Below, in pieces: positions 17,041-32,268 of a DNA stretch of 64,000 bases. Where the stretch lies: NCBI RefSeq assembly GCF_037094465.1, contig NZ_CP146609.1, positions 1,241,501 to 1,305,500 of the forward strand. The letters run 5' to 3'. Position 1 is the first letter of the stretch; each line of letters starts with the position of its first letter. The position numbers and the translations under genes were made by a program. The notes under the pieces were generated by a model. That model was not told where the DNA came from, did not search any database, and saw only the letters and a list, made by a program, of their open reading frames with translations. Source of the stretch: Pseudodesulfovibrio sp. 5S69. GTDB lineage: Bacteria; Desulfobacterota; Desulfovibrionia; Desulfovibrionales; Desulfovibrionaceae.

Positions 17041-20000
17041 CTAGGCGGTCTCGTCCGGGCCTTTCGGAACGGCCGGGGCCGTCTTGGCCGGAACGGTGTT
17101 GTCGTCCAAGTGTAGTGGTGCCTTGTACTTGAAGACCTTGCGCAGCCCCACATAGAGCAGGGGGATGAAGAAGATGCCCAGGATGGTGGCTGCGATCATG
17201 CCGCCCATGACGCCGATGCCCACGGAGTTCTGTGCGCCCGAGCCCGCTCCCGCGGCCACGGCCAGGGGGGTGACGCCGAGGATGAAGGCGAAGGAGGTCA
17301 TCAGGATGGGCCGCAGGCGCAGCTTTGCCGCCTTGAGGGTGGCCGCGATGACGCCCAGGCCCGCGGCCTGCTCGGCCACGGCAAACTCCACGATGAGGAT
17401 GGCGTTCTTGGCCGTCAGGCCGATGGTCGTCAGCAGGCCGACCTTGAAGTAGACGTCGTTGCTCTGCCCGAAGGAACTGGCCGCGAGCAGGGCGCCGAAG
17501 ATGCCGATGGGCACGGCCATGATGACCGCGAACGGGATGGACCAGCTCTCGTACAGGGCGGCCAGGCAGAGGAAGACCACGAGCACCGAGATGGCGTAGA
17601 GCGGCGCGGCCTGGTTGCCGGAGAGCTCCTCCTGGGCGGACAGGCCGGTCCAGGCCATGGAGTAGCCGGGCGGGAGCTGGGAGATCAGCCTCTTGACCTC
17701 GGCCATGGCGTCGCCCGAGCTGACTCCCTGGGCGGCCTGGCCCTGAATTTCCAGGGCGGAGGAGCCATTGTAGCGCTCCAGGCGCGGGGAGTCGTAGGTC
17801 CAGCGGCCAGTGGCGAAGGAGGCGAACGGAACCATGCCGCCCTTGTCGTTGCGCACGAACCAGCGGTTCACGTCTTCAGGCTGCATGCGGAAGTCCGCGT
17901 CGCCCTGCAGGTAGACCGGCTTGACGCGGCCGCGGTCGATGAAGTCGTTGACATAGTCGCTGCCCCAGGCCGTGGACAGGGTGGTGTTGATGTCCGAGAA
18001 GGAGAGCCCGAGGGCGCTGGCCTTTTCCTGGTCGATGTCGATGTGGTACTGCGGCTCGTCCTCCTGGCCGTTGGGCCGGGTGTTGGCCAGCAGCGGGCTC
18101 TGGGCGGCCATGCCCAGGAACTGGTTGCGCACCTCCATGAGCTTCTGGTGCCCGGCGCCGTTGACGTCGCGCAGATAGAAGTCGAAGCCGTTCGAGTTGC
18201 CCAAGCCGTGGATGGCCGGCGGGGCCAGGCAGAATATCCGGGCGTCGCGGTTTTTCATGAAGGCGCCCATGGCCCGCCCGGCGACGGCCTGGGCCGACAT
18301 AGACGGGTCTTTGCGTTCATCGAAGGGCTTGAGCCGGATGAAGGCGATGCCCATGTTCTGGCCCGCGCCGCTGAAACTGAAGCCGGCCACGGTGAGCACT
18401 CCCTCCACGGCCGCCTTCTCGTCGTTCAGAAAATGGTCGCTGACCTCTTTCAGCACCCGCTTGGTCCGCTCCTGGGTGGCGCCCGTGGGCAGCTGGACCA
18501 TGGCGAACAGGATGCCCTGGTCCTCCACGGGGAGGAAGGAGCTGGGCAGGCGGTAGAACAGCCAGCCCATGATGCCGGTGATGAGCACGAAGATCAGCAG
18601 GAAACGCCCGGTGCGGCGGAGCATCCAGGCCGTGCCGTCGTGGTAGGCGTTGGTCCCGGTTTCGAAGACCCGGTTGAACCAGTTGAAGAAGCGAAATCTG
18701 GGCTTGCCGTGCGAGGGCTTGAGCATGGCCGCGCACAGGGCCGGGGTCAGGATCAGGGCGACCACCACGGACAGGAGCATGGCCGAGACGATGGTCACCG
18801 AGAACTGGCGGTAGATGACGCCCACCGAGCCGCCGAAGAAGGCCATGGGCACGAAGACCGCGGACAGGACCGTGGCGATGCCGATCAGGGCCCCGGAGAT
18901 CTCCTTCATGGACTTGCTCGTGGCCTCGCGCGGCCCGAGCCCCTCGGTGGCCATGACGCGCTCCACGTTCTCGACCACGACGATGGCGTCGTCGACGAGC
19001 AGGCCGATGGCCAGGACCATGGCGAACATGGTCAATGTATTGATCGAGTACCCCAAGGCCGCGAGCACCGCGAAGGTGCCGAGCAGGACAACGGGCACGG
19101 CGATGGTCGGGATGAACGTGGCCCGGATGTTCTGCAGGAACAGGAGCATGACGAAGAAGACCAGGACGATGGCCTCGATCAGGGTCTCGATGACGTCCGC
19201 GATGGACAACCTGACGAAGGGCGTGGTGTCGTAGGGATAGACGACGTCCACCCCGGCCGGGAAGGTCGGCTTGAGCTCGTTGATGGTCTTCACAACGGCT
19301 TCGGCGGTCTGGATGGCATTGGCCCCGGTGGCCAGCTGGATGGCCAGGCCCGCGGTGGGATGGTTGTTGTAGGTGGTGCTGGTCGTGTAGCTCTCGGCGT
19401 CGAGTTCGACTCGGGCCACGTCGCGGATGCGCACCACCGAGCCGTCGGGGGAACTCTTGATGATGATGTTCCGGAATTGTTCCGGGGTCTGGAGCCGCGA
19501 GCGCGCGGTGATGGTCGCATTGAGCTGCTGACCCTGGACCGCGGGCAGGCCGCCGAGTTGTCCGGAGGAGATCTGGGTGTTCTGGGCCTCGATGGCCCGA
19601 GCCACGTCGCTGGGCATGAGCGAGTATTCGGTCAGCTCGTCCGGGTTGAGCCAGATGCGCATGGCGTAGGCCGAGGCGAACAGCTGGGTGTCGCCCACGC
19701 CCTCCACGCGCTTGAGGGTGTCGTTCAGGGAGCTGTCCACGAAGTCGGCGATGTCCGTGGAGGTCATGGTGTCGTCGGTGGAGACGAAACCGAGGACCAT
19801 CAGGAAGCTGGCCGACGACTTGGTCACGCTCAGGCCGTTGCTCTGGACCACGTCGGGCAGCTGGGAGATGACCTGCTGCAGCTTGTTCTGGACCTGCATC
19901 TGGGCCACGTCGGGGTTGGCCGCGTTGGTGAAGGTCAGGGAGATCTCCGTCTGGCCCGTGGAGGTCGACGTGGAGGTCATGTAGTCCAGGTAGTCGATGC

Positions 20001-20211
20001 CGGTCATGCCCTGCTCGATGACCTTGGTCACCGAGTTTTCCACGGTCTTGGCGTCCGCGCCGGGGTAGGAGCAGGTGATGCGGACTGTGGTCGGGGCAAT
20101 GTCGGGGTACTGGGAGACGGACAGTGTCCTCAGGGCCAGCAGGCCGCCCAGCATGATGACGATGGCGATGACCCATGCGAAGATGGGCCGCCGGATAAAA
20201 AACTCGGACAT
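17041..20211 (-). CDS. RND efflux pump inner-membrane transporter (AcrB/MexB-like)
   Basis: 1056-residue HAE1-family proton/drug antiporter of the inner membrane. It opens with [14 protein letters not shown], the standard first membrane helix. It carries the proton-relay aspartates in [16 protein letters not shown] (TM4), and the two large periplasmic loops and twelve membrane segments expected for this length. The [16 protein letters not shown] stretch near the C-terminus is also family-typical. It is cotranscribed with the membrane-fusion protein 7 bases upstream. No outer-membrane TolC-like gene is next to it, so it must use one from elsewhere. Probable substrates are hydrophobic toxicants, antibiotics or dyes. 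Confidence 0.95.
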   Translation of the reverse strand: MSEFFIRRPIFAWVIAIVIMLGGLLALRTLSVSQYPDIAPTTVRITCSYPGADAKTVENSVTKVIEQGMTGIDYLDYMTSTSTSTGQTEISLTFTNAANPDVAQMQVQNKLQQVISQLPDVVQSNGLSVTKSSASFLMVLGFVSTDDTMTSTDIADFVDSSLNDTLKRVEGVGDTQLFASAYAMRIWLNPDELTEYSLMPSDVARAIEAQNTQISSGQLGGLPAVQGQQLNATITARSRLQTPEQFRNIIIKSSPDGSVVRIRDVARVELDAESYTTSTTYNNHPTAGLAIQLATGANAIQTAEAVVKTINELKPTFPAGVDVVYPYDTTPFVRLSIADVIETLIEAIVLVFFVMLLFLQNIRATFIPTIAVPVVLLGTFAVLAALGYSINTLTMFAMVLAIGLLVDDAIVVVENVERVMATEGLGPREATSKSMKEISGALIGIATVLSAVFVPMAFFGGSVGVIYRQFSVTIVSAMLLSVVVALILTPALCAAMLKPSHGKPRFRFFNWFNRVFETGTNAYHDGTAWMLRRTGRFLLIFVLITGIMGWLFYRLPSSFLPVEDQGILFAMVQLPTGATQERTKRVLKEVSDHFLNDEKAAVEGVLTVAGFSFSGAGQNMGIAFIRLKPFDERKDPSMSAQAVAGRAMGAFMKNRDARIFCLAPPAIHGLGNSNGFDFYLRDVNGAGHQKLMEVRNQFLGMAAQSPLLANTRPNGQEDEPQYHIDIDQEKASALGLSFSDINTTLSTAWGSDYVNDFIDRGRVKPVYLQGDADFRMQPEDVNRWFVRNDKGGMVPFASFATGRWTYDSPRLERYNGSSALEIQGQAAQGVSSGDAMAEVKRLISQLPPGYSMAWTGLSAQEELSGNQAAPLYAISVLVVFLCLAALYESWSIPFAVIMAVPIGIFGALLAASSFGQSNDVYFKVGLLTTIGLTAKNAILIVEFAVAEQAAGLGVIAATLKAAKLRLRPILMTSFAFILGVTPLAVAAGAGSGAQNSVGIGVMGGMIAATILGIFFIPLLYVGLRKVFKYKAPLHLDDNTVPAKTAPAVPKGPDETA

Positions 20212-20218
20212 GTTCGGC

Positions 20219-21475
20219 CTAGCTTTCCTTGGCTGCGGTAGCGGGAGCTTCGGTGGCGGAGGATGTGGCGGCGGAAACGGGCTTGATCTCGCCGGTGGCG
20301 TCGTCCACGACCATCTCCTGGACGGTCACGACCTGGCCCGGGCGGACGGACTGGGAACCCTGGATGATCAGGCGGTCGCCGTCCTTGAGGCCGGAACCGA
20401 CCAGCCAGGAGTTGCCGTGGCTGCCACGCACGTTGAGAATGCGTCGCTGGACCTTGTTGTCCTTGTCCACGAACAGGGCCGTGGCTTCGCCCCTGGGGGT
20501 CCGGCCGACGGCCATCTGGGGCACCAGGTAGCCGTTTTGGAACACGCCGTCCTCGATGATGGCCCGGACGTACATGCCGGGCAACAGGAGCCGGTCGGGG
20601 TTGGGGAATTCGGCGCGCAGGGTGTAGGTGCCGGTGGACTCGTCCACCTTGGCCCCGGAGAACTCCACGGTCCCCTCATAGGGATAGATGGTCCCGTTTT
20701 CGAGCTTGAGCTTGACCTTCATGGTCTTGCCCTCGACGGTGATCGCGCCCGAGGTGATGGCCTGGCGAAGGTTGAGCATGGTGGTGCTCGACTGGGTCAG
20801 GTCCACGTTGATGGGATCGAGCTGCCGGATGGTCGTCAGCGGCGCGCTCTGGTTGGCGGTGACCAGCGCGCCGGGGGTCAGGTCGGACATCTCCACGCGG
20901 CCGCTGATAGGGGCCCTGATATCGGTGTAATCCAGGCTGATCTTGGCGCTCTCCAGGGCGGCCTTGGCCGAGGCGATGGCGGCCAGGTCGGACTCGTACA
21001 CGGCCTTGGCGTCCTGGTAGTCCTGCTCGGATATGGCCCCCTGGCCGATCAGTTCGGCGTAGCGCTTGGCCTTGCTTTCGGAGCTGGGCAGGGAGGCCTG
21101 CGCCTTCTTGAGGGCGGCCAGGGCGTTGCTGTACTCCGCCTGGTAGGTCGAGGGCGCGACCCGGTAGAGCACTTCGCCGGCCTGGACCTCGCTGCCTTCG
21201 CGGAACAGCCGCTCGCGGAGAATGCCGTCCACCTGGGGGCGGACTTCAGCCACCAGCGAGGCGCTGGTCCTGCCCGGAAGCTCGGTGGTCAGGGGCACGG
21301 ACTTCGGGTGCAGGACCTCAATGCCGACCTCGACCGGAGCCTGGGTGGCCGAGGCCTTGGGGGTTTTGTCCTCGCAGCCGGCAAGCCCTCCAAGGACCAG
21401 CAGGCTCAACAGGAGCAACGGGACATAAGCTACACGGCCCGTTGCGAAACGGGAATATATGGACAGGATCTGCAA
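20219..21475 (-). CDS. RND efflux periplasmic adaptor lipoprotein (AcrA-like)
   Basis: Membrane-fusion protein, 418 residues, joining the RND pump to an outer-membrane channel. I prefer the TTG at 21475 because AAGGAGG lies eight bases upstream. An ATG 12 codons earlier (21511) would begin at the edge of the operator and has no clear ribosome site. The N-terminus is a lipoprotein signal with lipobox LAGC (Cys34). The core has a biotinyl-lipoyl-like half-motif (VRPQVDGIL), an alpha-hairpin with coiled-coil character around residues 100-170, and the return strand [11 protein letters not shown]. Regulated by the divergent TetR gene. Confidence 0.92.
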   Translation of the reverse strand: MQILSIYSRFATGRVAYVPLLLLSLLVLGGLAGCEDKTPKASATQAPVEVGIEVLHPKSVPLTTELPGRTSASLVAEVRPQVDGILRERLFREGSEVQAGEVLYRVAPSTYQAEYSNALAALKKAQASLPSSESKAKRYAELIGQGAISEQDYQDAKAVYESDLAAIASAKAALESAKISLDYTDIRAPISGRVEMSDLTPGALVTANQSAPLTTIRQLDPINVDLTQSSTTMLNLRQAITSGAITVEGKTMKVKLKLENGTIYPYEGTVEFSGAKVDESTGTYTLRAEFPNPDRLLLPGMYVRAIIEDGVFQNGYLVPQMAVGRTPRGEATALFVDKDNKVQRRILNVRGSHGNSWLVGSGLKDGDRLIIQGSQSVRPGQVVTVQEMVVDDATGEIKPVSAATSSATEAPATAAKES

Positions 21476-21516
21476 TGCGCATTCCTCCTTGACGCGTCGA
21501 AGCGCCATCATTTACG

Positions 21517-21530
21517 GTACTCGCCAGTAC
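21517..21530. promoter_or_regulatory. TetR operator overlapping the efflux promoter
   Basis: GTACT-CGCC-AGTAC inverted repeat in the space between the divergent efflux and tetR genes. It abuts the -10 box of the efflux promoter, so binding should block transcription. Confidence 0.6.
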
Positions 21531-21558
21531 TAATATGGTCGCTTTGCGCTACTGTCAA
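21530..21558 (-). promoter_or_regulatory. sigma-70 promoter of the efflux operon
   Basis: On the minus strand, a perfect -35 TTGACA (21558-21553), a 17-base spacer and -10 TATTAG (21535-21530). Confidence 0.7.
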
Positions 21559-21598
21559 TCGAATAAATTGTGAAAAAATGTTAAACGGAGGTCTCAAA

Positions 21599-22255
21599 AT
21601 GGGGTCCGATGTCAAGGCCCGGCGCGGGCGTCCCAAGGCCAAGTCCGACGCCGAGCGCCGCAAGCAGATCGTCCTGTCGGCCGAAAAGCTCTTTGTTCGA
21701 AAGGGATACGCCGGGACTTCCACTTGCGAGCTTGCCGCGCAGTGCAAGATTTCCAAGCAGACCCTGTACCGCCTCTACCCCGGCAAGCTCGATGTGTTCG
21801 TGGCCGTGGTCGAGGCCCATCGCCTGAAGCTGATCGACCTCGGGGACGGCTACGACGACCTCCCCCTGGACCAGGCCTTGGCCCGCATGTTCATGATAGA
21901 CATGGACCAGGAAAACTACGAAATCCGCGCGGGCTTTTTGCGCACGGCCAATGCGGAGTCCCTGCAGCACCCGCAACTGCGCGAAATCCTGCGCCACTAC
22001 GGCGGTCAGAAGGCGCTCGAGGGACTGAAGGATTGGCTGGACCGGCAGTGCCGCAAGGGCCGGCTGGTCATCGACAGCACGAGCATGGCGGCCCGCATGC
22101 TCGTGGACACGTTCATCGGCGCGGTCTTTCTCGACGCCCTGGGCGGGTTCAACTGGACCGGCCGGGAGGAACGCATCGCCCACTTCCGCCAGTGTATCGA
22201 AATCTTCCTCAACGGGACCCTGCCCGACAAGGACCGGCCCGCCTGCAGGGCCTGA
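21599..22255 (+). CDS. TetR-family transcriptional repressor
   Basis: 218 residues from the ATG at 21599, which has GGAGG seven bases upstream; an in-frame ATG seven codons earlier lacks such a site. A basic N-terminal arm ([16 protein letters not shown]) precedes the helix-turn-helix ([21 protein letters not shown]). The C-terminal part matches the AefR-like/TetR_C_33-type ligand domain. It is divergent from the RND pair, and a dyad at 21517-21530 sits on their promoter, so it is most likely their local repressor with a toxic ligand as inducer. Confidence 0.9.
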   Translation: MGSDVKARRGRPKAKSDAERRKQIVLSAEKLFVRKGYAGTSTCELAAQCKISKQTLYRLYPGKLDVFVAVVEAHRLKLIDLGDGYDDLPLDQALARMFMIDMDQENYEIRAGFLRTANAESLQHPQLREILRHYGGQKALEGLKDWLDRQCRKGRLVIDSTSMAARMLVDTFIGAVFLDALGGFNWTGREERIAHFRQCIEIFLNGTLPDKDRPACRA

Positions 22256-22379
22256 CCCTTTGCGCCGCGCGTGGCGCGGCTTTCGTCTTTACTCCCGCCG
22301 GATTTGCGGTATGTTGGGGTCAAACGGGAATCATTCCGGGCTGGTCCGGCCATATCCCTGCAACCTGTGCGAGACTCCC

Positions 22380-23861
22380 ATGAGCGAAGACCTTCCCCTG
22401 CTTGAAGTGGCCGTAAGCGGCGACCTCCCCCTCGGCATTCTGCCCCGCATGGCCAACCGCCACGGCCTCATCGCCGGGGCCACCGGCACGGGCAAGACCG
22501 TCAGCCTGCGGGTCCTGGCCGAGCACTTCAGCGACATCGGCGTGCCGGTCTTCATGGCCGACGTCAAGGGCGACATCGGTTCCATGGCCCGGCCCGGCGG
22601 CGATCACGCCAAGGTCGGCGAACGGGTGGAGCAGCTCGGGCTGACCGACTTCACCTACCAGGCCTATCCGGTGACCTTCTGGGACGTGTTCGGGGCCAAG
22701 GGCCATCCGCTGCGGACCACCGTCTCGGAGATGGGGCCGCTGCTCCTGGCCCGCCTGCTGGACCTGAACGACACCCAGAGCGGGGTCCTGTCCATGGCCT
22801 TCCGCATCGCCGACGACGAGGGGCTGCTGCTCCTCGACCTGAACGACCTGCGCGCCATGCTCGTCTACCTGGCCGAGAACGCCAAGCGGTTCCGGGCCGA
22901 GTACGGGAACATCTCGGCGGCCTCGGTGGGTGCGATCCAGCGCGGGCTGCTGGCCCTGGAGGAGCAGGGCGCGGATGAGTTCTTCGGCGAACCGGCCCTG
23001 AACCTGGACGACCTGATGCAGACCGAAGGGGGCAGGGGGATGATCAACATCCTGGCCGCCGACCGGCTGCTGCGTTCGCCCCGCGTCTACTCGACCATGC
23101 TCCTGTGGCTCCTGTCCGAGCTGTTCGAAGCCCTGCCCGAAGTGGGCGATCCGGAAAAACCCCGGCTGGTCTTTTTTTTCGACGAGGCACACCTGCTCTT
23201 CGACCGCGCCCCGCGCGCCCTGGTGGACAAGATCGAGATGGTCGTGCGGCTCATCCGCTCCAAGGGTGTGGGCGTGTACTTCGTCACCCAGATGCCCACC
23301 GACCTGCCGCCCGAGGTGCTCGGCCAGCTCGGCAACCGCGTGCAGCACGCCCTGCGCGCCTATACCCCGCGCGACCGCGAGGCCGTGCGTACCGCGGCCC
23401 GGACCTTCCGGGTGAACCCGGACCTGGACGTGGAGGCGGCAGTGACCGACCTCGGCGTGGGCGAGGCCCTGGTCTCGTTCCTGGAGCGCAAGGGCGCGCC
23501 CGGCATGGTTCGCCGCGCCCTGGTCCTGCCCCCGCGCAGCCGCCTGGGCGTACTCGAACCGGCGGAGATGGACCGGATCATCCGGAGCTCGGTCCTGTAC
23601 GGCCACTACGAGCAGGAGATCGACCCGGAGTCGGCCTACGAGATCCTGACCGCCCGCCGTCGCGAGCAGGAGGAACAGCGCCAGGCGCAACTGCAACGGC
23701 AGGAGCGGGAAAAGGAGGAGCGCAAGGCCGCTCGGGCAAGCCGCGCAAGCGGAAATCGCCAGGGGCTGGTCGAGGCCTTCGCCAAGTCCGCCATCCGCTC
23801 CATCGGCTCGGCCTTTGGCCGCCGCATCGTGCGCGGCGTGCTCGGCGGCCTTTTGAAATAG
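22380..23861 (+). CDS. HerA-like ATPase, DUF853 family
   Basis: 493 residues, a P-loop ATPase of the HerA/FtsK-like helicase superfamily known as DUF853 or YjgR. Walker A is GATGTGKTV (33-41) and Walker B is [13 protein letters not shown] (around 260). The C-terminus has a charged [21 protein letters not shown] segment, probably coiled coil. The start MSEDLPLLE is chosen because the family begins there; the 40 codons upstream are not conserved in character. Cellular role is not established for the family. It may be cotranscribed with tetR, 124 bases upstream, but need not be related. A strong terminator follows. Confidence 0.9.
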   Translation: MSEDLPLLEVAVSGDLPLGILPRMANRHGLIAGATGTGKTVSLRVLAEHFSDIGVPVFMADVKGDIGSMARPGGDHAKVGERVEQLGLTDFTYQAYPVTFWDVFGAKGHPLRTTVSEMGPLLLARLLDLNDTQSGVLSMAFRIADDEGLLLLDLNDLRAMLVYLAENAKRFRAEYGNISAASVGAIQRGLLALEEQGADEFFGEPALNLDDLMQTEGGRGMINILAADRLLRSPRVYSTMLLWLLSELFEALPEVGDPEKPRLVFFFDEAHLLFDRAPRALVDKIEMVVRLIRSKGVGVYFVTQMPTDLPPEVLGQLGNRVQHALRAYTPRDREAVRTAARTFRVNPDLDVEAAVTDLGVGEALVSFLERKGAPGMVRRALVLPPRSRLGVLEPAEMDRIIRSSVLYGHYEQEIDPESAYEILTARRREQEEQRQAQLQRQEREKEERKAARASRASGNRQGLVEAFAKSAIRSIGSAFGRRIVRGVLGGLLK

Positions 23862-23882
23862 CCCTCATGGCCTTAGCCGTTG

Positions 23883-23914
23883 AAAAGGGACGCGGGTCTG
23901 ACCGCGTCCCTTTT
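23883..23914 (+). terminator. terminator after the HerA-like gene
   Basis: Thirteen-base-pair stem AAAAGGGACGCGG / CCGCGTCCCTTTT with a six-base loop, 21 bases after the stop codon, ending in a T run. Confidence 0.85.
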
Positions 23915-24408
23915 CATATGGAGTAGGGGGCGCGCGCGATGCTGCGCAGCCGGTCAAACGGTCGCGTCCCTCGTGAAGACCGTCGGGCCGCTGCGCTTCG
24001 GTCCGTCCAGCTCACTCCCGCCTCCGCCCGTCAAATTCGTCCCGCAATCCGCTCCTCAGTCTCTGAAAACGGGCCGGACCATCCCTGTGGGCGTCCGAAT
24101 TTTCCGCTCCCGGACCGTCCCGAATCGCCTCCCCGGACAGGGCGGGAGAAAAGGGCCGCAACCCTCCTTTTCGAACTCGTCGGGGAAATATTTTTTTTCT
24201 CCTTTCGGGCTTGCCAGCCCCGGAAAAGGGCTTATATTTTGATTGACCGATCAATTAAAAAGTGAAGATTTTTCAAAAAAACAAATAAAACAAACAGTTA
24301 CATTGAAAAATTTTACTTCACATTTTGTTACGGTGTGGTAGATGAAAACTGTAGCCGGTTGGGTGCCGGTATTGAGAAGCCAATAAATTTAAAAGAGAGG
24401 ATATTGTC
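23915..24408. other. gene-free stretch with AT-rich promoter region
   Basis: About 490 bases without a convincing gene. Several open frames cross 23930-24260 on both strands but overlap each other and show no domain. From about 24230 the sequence turns sharply AT-rich, as expected for the promoter of the small exported protein. The dyad TTGA-CCGA-TCAA at 24243-24254 could bind a regulator. Clear -35/-10 boxes were not found. Confidence 0.5.
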
Positions 24409-24765
24409 ATGAAGCGTTTTAGCCTTGCTCTGATGCTCGTATTTACCGTCTGTGTGACCACGGCGTTCGCCGCCACCACCTTTGCCGGCAGCGCGTTCCA
24501 GGCCCATGATACCAGAGCCCACACCGTGGCCGAGGCCAACGCCTCCAGCGTGGACACCGGCGTGGCCCTGCACGGCCATATCGTCAAGGTCATCAACAAC
24601 GACAGCGTGCTGTTTTCCGACAACACCGGCCAGTTGCTCGTGCACATGAAGAACGCCGAGGCCAACAAGGCCGCCATCACCAACGCCGACGTGGACGTCA
24701 ACGGCAGGATCACCAGCGACCTCCTGTACACCGAAGTCCAGGCCGACTCCGTGACCACCCGCTAG
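24409..24765 (+). CDS. small exported bacterial OB-fold (BOF/YgiW-like) protein
   Basis: 118 residues. The ATG at 24409 follows GAGAGG. A Sec signal peptide covers residues about 1-21 (KRFSLALMLVF core, cleavage near AFA-A). The mature part matches the BOF domain of YgiW/YdeI stress proteins: a strand segment GHIVKVINNDSVLFSDNTG, then VDVNGRITSDL. Family members are periplasmic and linked to stress tolerance, possibly cation binding. Single-gene unit with its own terminator. The function is family-level only. Confidence 0.82.
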   Translation: MKRFSLALMLVFTVCVTTAFAATTFAGSAFQAHDTRAHTVAEANASSVDTGVALHGHIVKVINNDSVLFSDNTGQLLVHMKNAEANKAAITNADVDVNGRITSDLLYTEVQADSVTTR

Positions 24766-24786
24766 TTCGAGCGGTTCACATATAAA

Positions 24787-24817
24787 AAAAGGGACGCCCT
24801 CTTGAGGGCGTCCCTTC
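24787..24817 (+). terminator. terminator of the BOF-domain gene
   Basis: Stem AAGGGACGCCCTC / AGGGCGTCCCTT with a three-base loop and a T-rich tail, 22 bases after the stop codon. Confidence 0.85.
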
Positions 24818-24831
24818 TTCACGCCTCGGCG

Positions 24832-24869
24832 CCAGAGAGGGAAACTTTCGGAAAAGTTTCCCCCTCTGG
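24832..24869. repeat. long imperfect inverted repeat
   Basis: CCAGAGAGGGAAACTTT pairs with AAGTTTCCCCCTCTGG across five bases. It has no T tail and lies outside any gene, followed by CTCCCCCTTCCAAACTTTTTG. It looks like a dispersed intergenic (REP-like) element, which I recall from other Desulfovibrio-type genomes. Only one copy is in this window. Confidence 0.5.
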
Positions 24870-25053
24870 ACTCCCCCTTCCAAACTTTTTGTGTGCCTTC
24901 GCCAGAGCCGTGCGGACGCCCTGCACCGGCCGCTTCCCATGGAATCAGGCGACGGACGTAATGAGGCCGACCCGGCAACCCCGGCCGATTGCTGCTGTCC
25001 TCATCCGTAAGGCTCGAAGACTCGCCAACGGCTGGAGGCCCGGAGGCATCCTC

Positions 25054-25086
25054 AAAAAGAAGGCCTCCCGTCGGGGACGGGAGGCC
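25054..25086 (-). terminator. terminator of the pyruvate:ferredoxin oxidoreductase gene
   Basis: Eleven-base-pair stem GGCCTCCCGTC / GACGGGAGGCC, three-base loop; reading minus strand it ends in TTCTTTTTG. The rest of 24870-25162 shows no gene. Confidence 0.85.
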
Positions 25087-25162
25087 GGGTAACGCGGGCG
25101 TGATTCCTTAGGAGTATATTTTGTAAGTTGCGGTCACAAAACTCCACCCGCGCTATTGTCTG

Positions 25163-30002
<4,840 letters not shown>

Positions 30003-30003
30003 G

Positions 30004-32124
30004 CTAAATATTCCTTTGGGCCTGCGCCTGGATGGCGGTGATGGCCACGGTGTTGACGATGTCGCGCACGCGGCAGCCGCGCGACAGGTCGTTGACCGGC
30101 TTGTTCAGCCCCTGGAGGACCGGACCGATGGCCGTGGAGCCGGGCACGGCCCGCTGCACGGCCTTGTAGGTGTTGTTGCCGGTATTCAGGTCCGGGAAGA
30201 TGAAGACCGTGGCCTTGCCCGCCACCTCGGAGCCGGGCAGCTTGGTCCGGGCCACCTCCGGGTCCACGGCCGCGTCGTATTGCAGCGGTCCCTCGATGGG
30301 CAGATCGAGCCCGCGCTCCTCGGCCAGCTTTCTGGCGATGGCCGTGGCCTCGGCCACCTTGTCCACATCCGCGCCCGTGCCGGACCCGCCCGTGGAATAG
30401 GAGAGCATGGCCACATACGGGTCGATGCCGAAGATGCGGGCGGTCTGGGCCGAACTGAGCGCGATCTCCGCAAGCTGCCCGGCGTCGGGCTTCGGGTTGA
30501 CCGCGCAGTCGCCGAAGCAGACCACGCGGTCACCCATGCACATGAGGAACACGGACGAGACAATGGAGGCGTCCGGTCTGGTCTTGATGAATTCGAAGGC
30601 GGGCCGGATGGTCTGGGCCGTGGTGGTCACCGAGCCGGAGACCATGCCGTCGGCGTGCCCGGCGTGGACCATCATGGTCCCGAAATAGGTGGGGTCCACG
30701 AGGCGGTCCCGCGCGTCCTCCATGCGGATGCCCTTGTGCCTGCGGACCTCGAAGTACCGCCGGGCGTAGTCCTCGAACGCAGGGGACGCGGCCGGGTCCA
30801 CCAGGTCCGCGCCGTTGAGCTGCACGCCGAGGTTGGCGGCCTGGGCCCGGATCGCCTCGGGGTCGCCGAGCAGGGTGATGTCCGCCACGTTGCGCCGCTG
30901 CAAAATCTCCGTGGCCCGGAGGATGCGATCGCTCGACCCCTCGGGCAGGACGATGCGCATGCGCTGCGACCGGGCCCGCTCGATCAGATTGTATTCGAAC
31001 ATGATCGGGGTGATCTTCCGGGACTCGGTGGTCACCAGCCGGTCGCGCAGCTCCTCGATGTCCACCTGCGATTCGAACAGGCCGATGGCCGCCGCGATCT
31101 TGGCAGGGTGCTCGGGGTCGATGGTCCCGTGCAGGGCCTGGAGGGTCTGGGTGGCCTTGTAGGTGTGGTCCTGCACGCTCAGGATGGGCAGGGGAATGCC
31201 GGTCCAGCCCTCGATGAGCCGGTGCATGGTCATGGACGGCTGGATGCCGCCGGTCAGGACCATGCCCGCGATGTTTCCGTAGGCCGCGGACTGGCGCGAG
31301 GAGATGGCCGCCAGGATGATGTCCATGCGGTCGCCGGGGGTGATGATCAAGGCTCCGTCCTCGATGTATTCCAGGAAATGGGTGATGTGCATGGCTGCGG
31401 TCAGGAAGCTGTCCACCTGGCTGTCCAGGCTGCCGTGGCCGTAGAGGACCTTGGCGTCCAGCCATTTGATCACGTCGTGGATGGTCGGGTTGCCCAGCCG
31501 CTTGTCGTCCGGGATGGCGTAGGTCAGCAGCGGATGCGAGGTGCTCGTCCGGGCCTCGATGTCCTTCAGGGTCTCGGGGGAGAAGTCCGGGCGGGCGCGG
31601 TTGACGATCAGCCCCATGACCTCCAGGCCGCGCTCCTCGAAGATGCCCACCATGCGCTGGGCCGAGCTGCAGATATCGTCGTCGGGGCGGTCCATGCCGT
31701 TGACCACGGCCAGGACCGGGCAGCCCAGGTTGGAGACGATGGAGGCGTTGATCTCGAACTCCAGAGTGGCGCTGCCGCCGATGTAGTCCGTGCCCTCGCA
31801 CAGGACGAAGTCGTATTCCTTTTCCAGCTCCTTGAACTTGTTCAGGGTGCTCTCCAGGAGCAGCTCCTTGTTGCCGCTGTTGATCAGCCTGCGGGCCTCG
31901 CTCAGGGTGTAGCCGTAGGTCCGTTCGTACTCCTGGTCGAGCTTGAAGTGGCGGAGCATGAGGTCGATGTCGTGGTCCCTGCGGCCGTCCACCGGGTCGC
32001 TGACGACCGGGCGGAACACGGCCACGCGCTGCAGGCTGGCGCGCAGCAGGTGCATGACCCCGAGGACGATGGCGGACTTGCCGCTGCGGGCTTCGGTGGC
32101 GGCTATGTAGAGGCTTTTGGACAT
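30004..32124 (-). CDS. pta: phosphate acetyltransferase, long form with regulatory N-terminal domains
   Basis: 706 residues, converting acetyl-CoA and phosphate to acetyl phosphate. The N-terminus is a BioD-like P-loop domain (IAATEARSGKSAIVLG, 7-22), then a DRTGG-type domain, and the catalytic phosphotransacetylase domain occupies roughly 385-700 (SYSTGGSGTGADVDKV, PDLNTGNNTYKAVQR). This long architecture is typical of Proteobacteria. The N-terminal domains are usually allosteric. First gene of the pta-ackA-nifJ group, 144 bases after rnfB. Confidence 0.95.
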   Translation of the reverse strand: MSKSLYIAATEARSGKSAIVLGVMHLLRASLQRVAVFRPVVSDPVDGRRDHDIDLMLRHFKLDQEYERTYGYTLSEARRLINSGNKELLLESTLNKFKELEKEYDFVLCEGTDYIGGSATLEFEINASIVSNLGCPVLAVVNGMDRPDDDICSSAQRMVGIFEERGLEVMGLIVNRARPDFSPETLKDIEARTSTSHPLLTYAIPDDKRLGNPTIHDVIKWLDAKVLYGHGSLDSQVDSFLTAAMHITHFLEYIEDGALIITPGDRMDIILAAISSRQSAAYGNIAGMVLTGGIQPSMTMHRLIEGWTGIPLPILSVQDHTYKATQTLQALHGTIDPEHPAKIAAAIGLFESQVDIEELRDRLVTTESRKITPIMFEYNLIERARSQRMRIVLPEGSSDRILRATEILQRRNVADITLLGDPEAIRAQAANLGVQLNGADLVDPAASPAFEDYARRYFEVRRHKGIRMEDARDRLVDPTYFGTMMVHAGHADGMVSGSVTTTAQTIRPAFEFIKTRPDASIVSSVFLMCMGDRVVCFGDCAVNPKPDAGQLAEIALSSAQTARIFGIDPYVAMLSYSTGGSGTGADVDKVAEATAIARKLAEERGLDLPIEGPLQYDAAVDPEVARTKLPGSEVAGKATVFIFPDLNTGNNTYKAVQRAVPGSTAIGPVLQGLNKPVNDLSRGCRVRDIVNTVAITAIQAQAQRNI

Positions 32125-32193
32125 ATCGGTCTCCTTGGACCGGCCCGGTGGAGAACCGGGAGAAGGCGGTTGTCGGAGCGCCTCCTCCCGGCC

Positions 32194-32233
32194 GGATGCC
32201 GTGGGTGACGTCGGGGCAGTGACGACGGCATCC
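32194..32233 (-). terminator. dyad between rnfB and pta
   Basis: GGATGCCGT / ACGGCATCC, nine pairs with a 22-base loop, in the gap after rnfB. No T tail, so termination is uncertain. Confidence 0.4.
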
Positions 32234-32268
32234 GCTATGCTCCGTAGGGCATGGGGTATGGCAATGGG

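Noticed and set aside
23939..24265. A 108-codon plus-strand frame before the BOF-domain gene
   Set aside because: Weak start, no domain, overlaps other equally long frames and runs into the AT-rich promoter region.
24802..25092. A 96-codon frame downstream of the BOF-domain gene
   Set aside because: It crosses the inverted repeat and the opposite-strand terminator; not protein-like.
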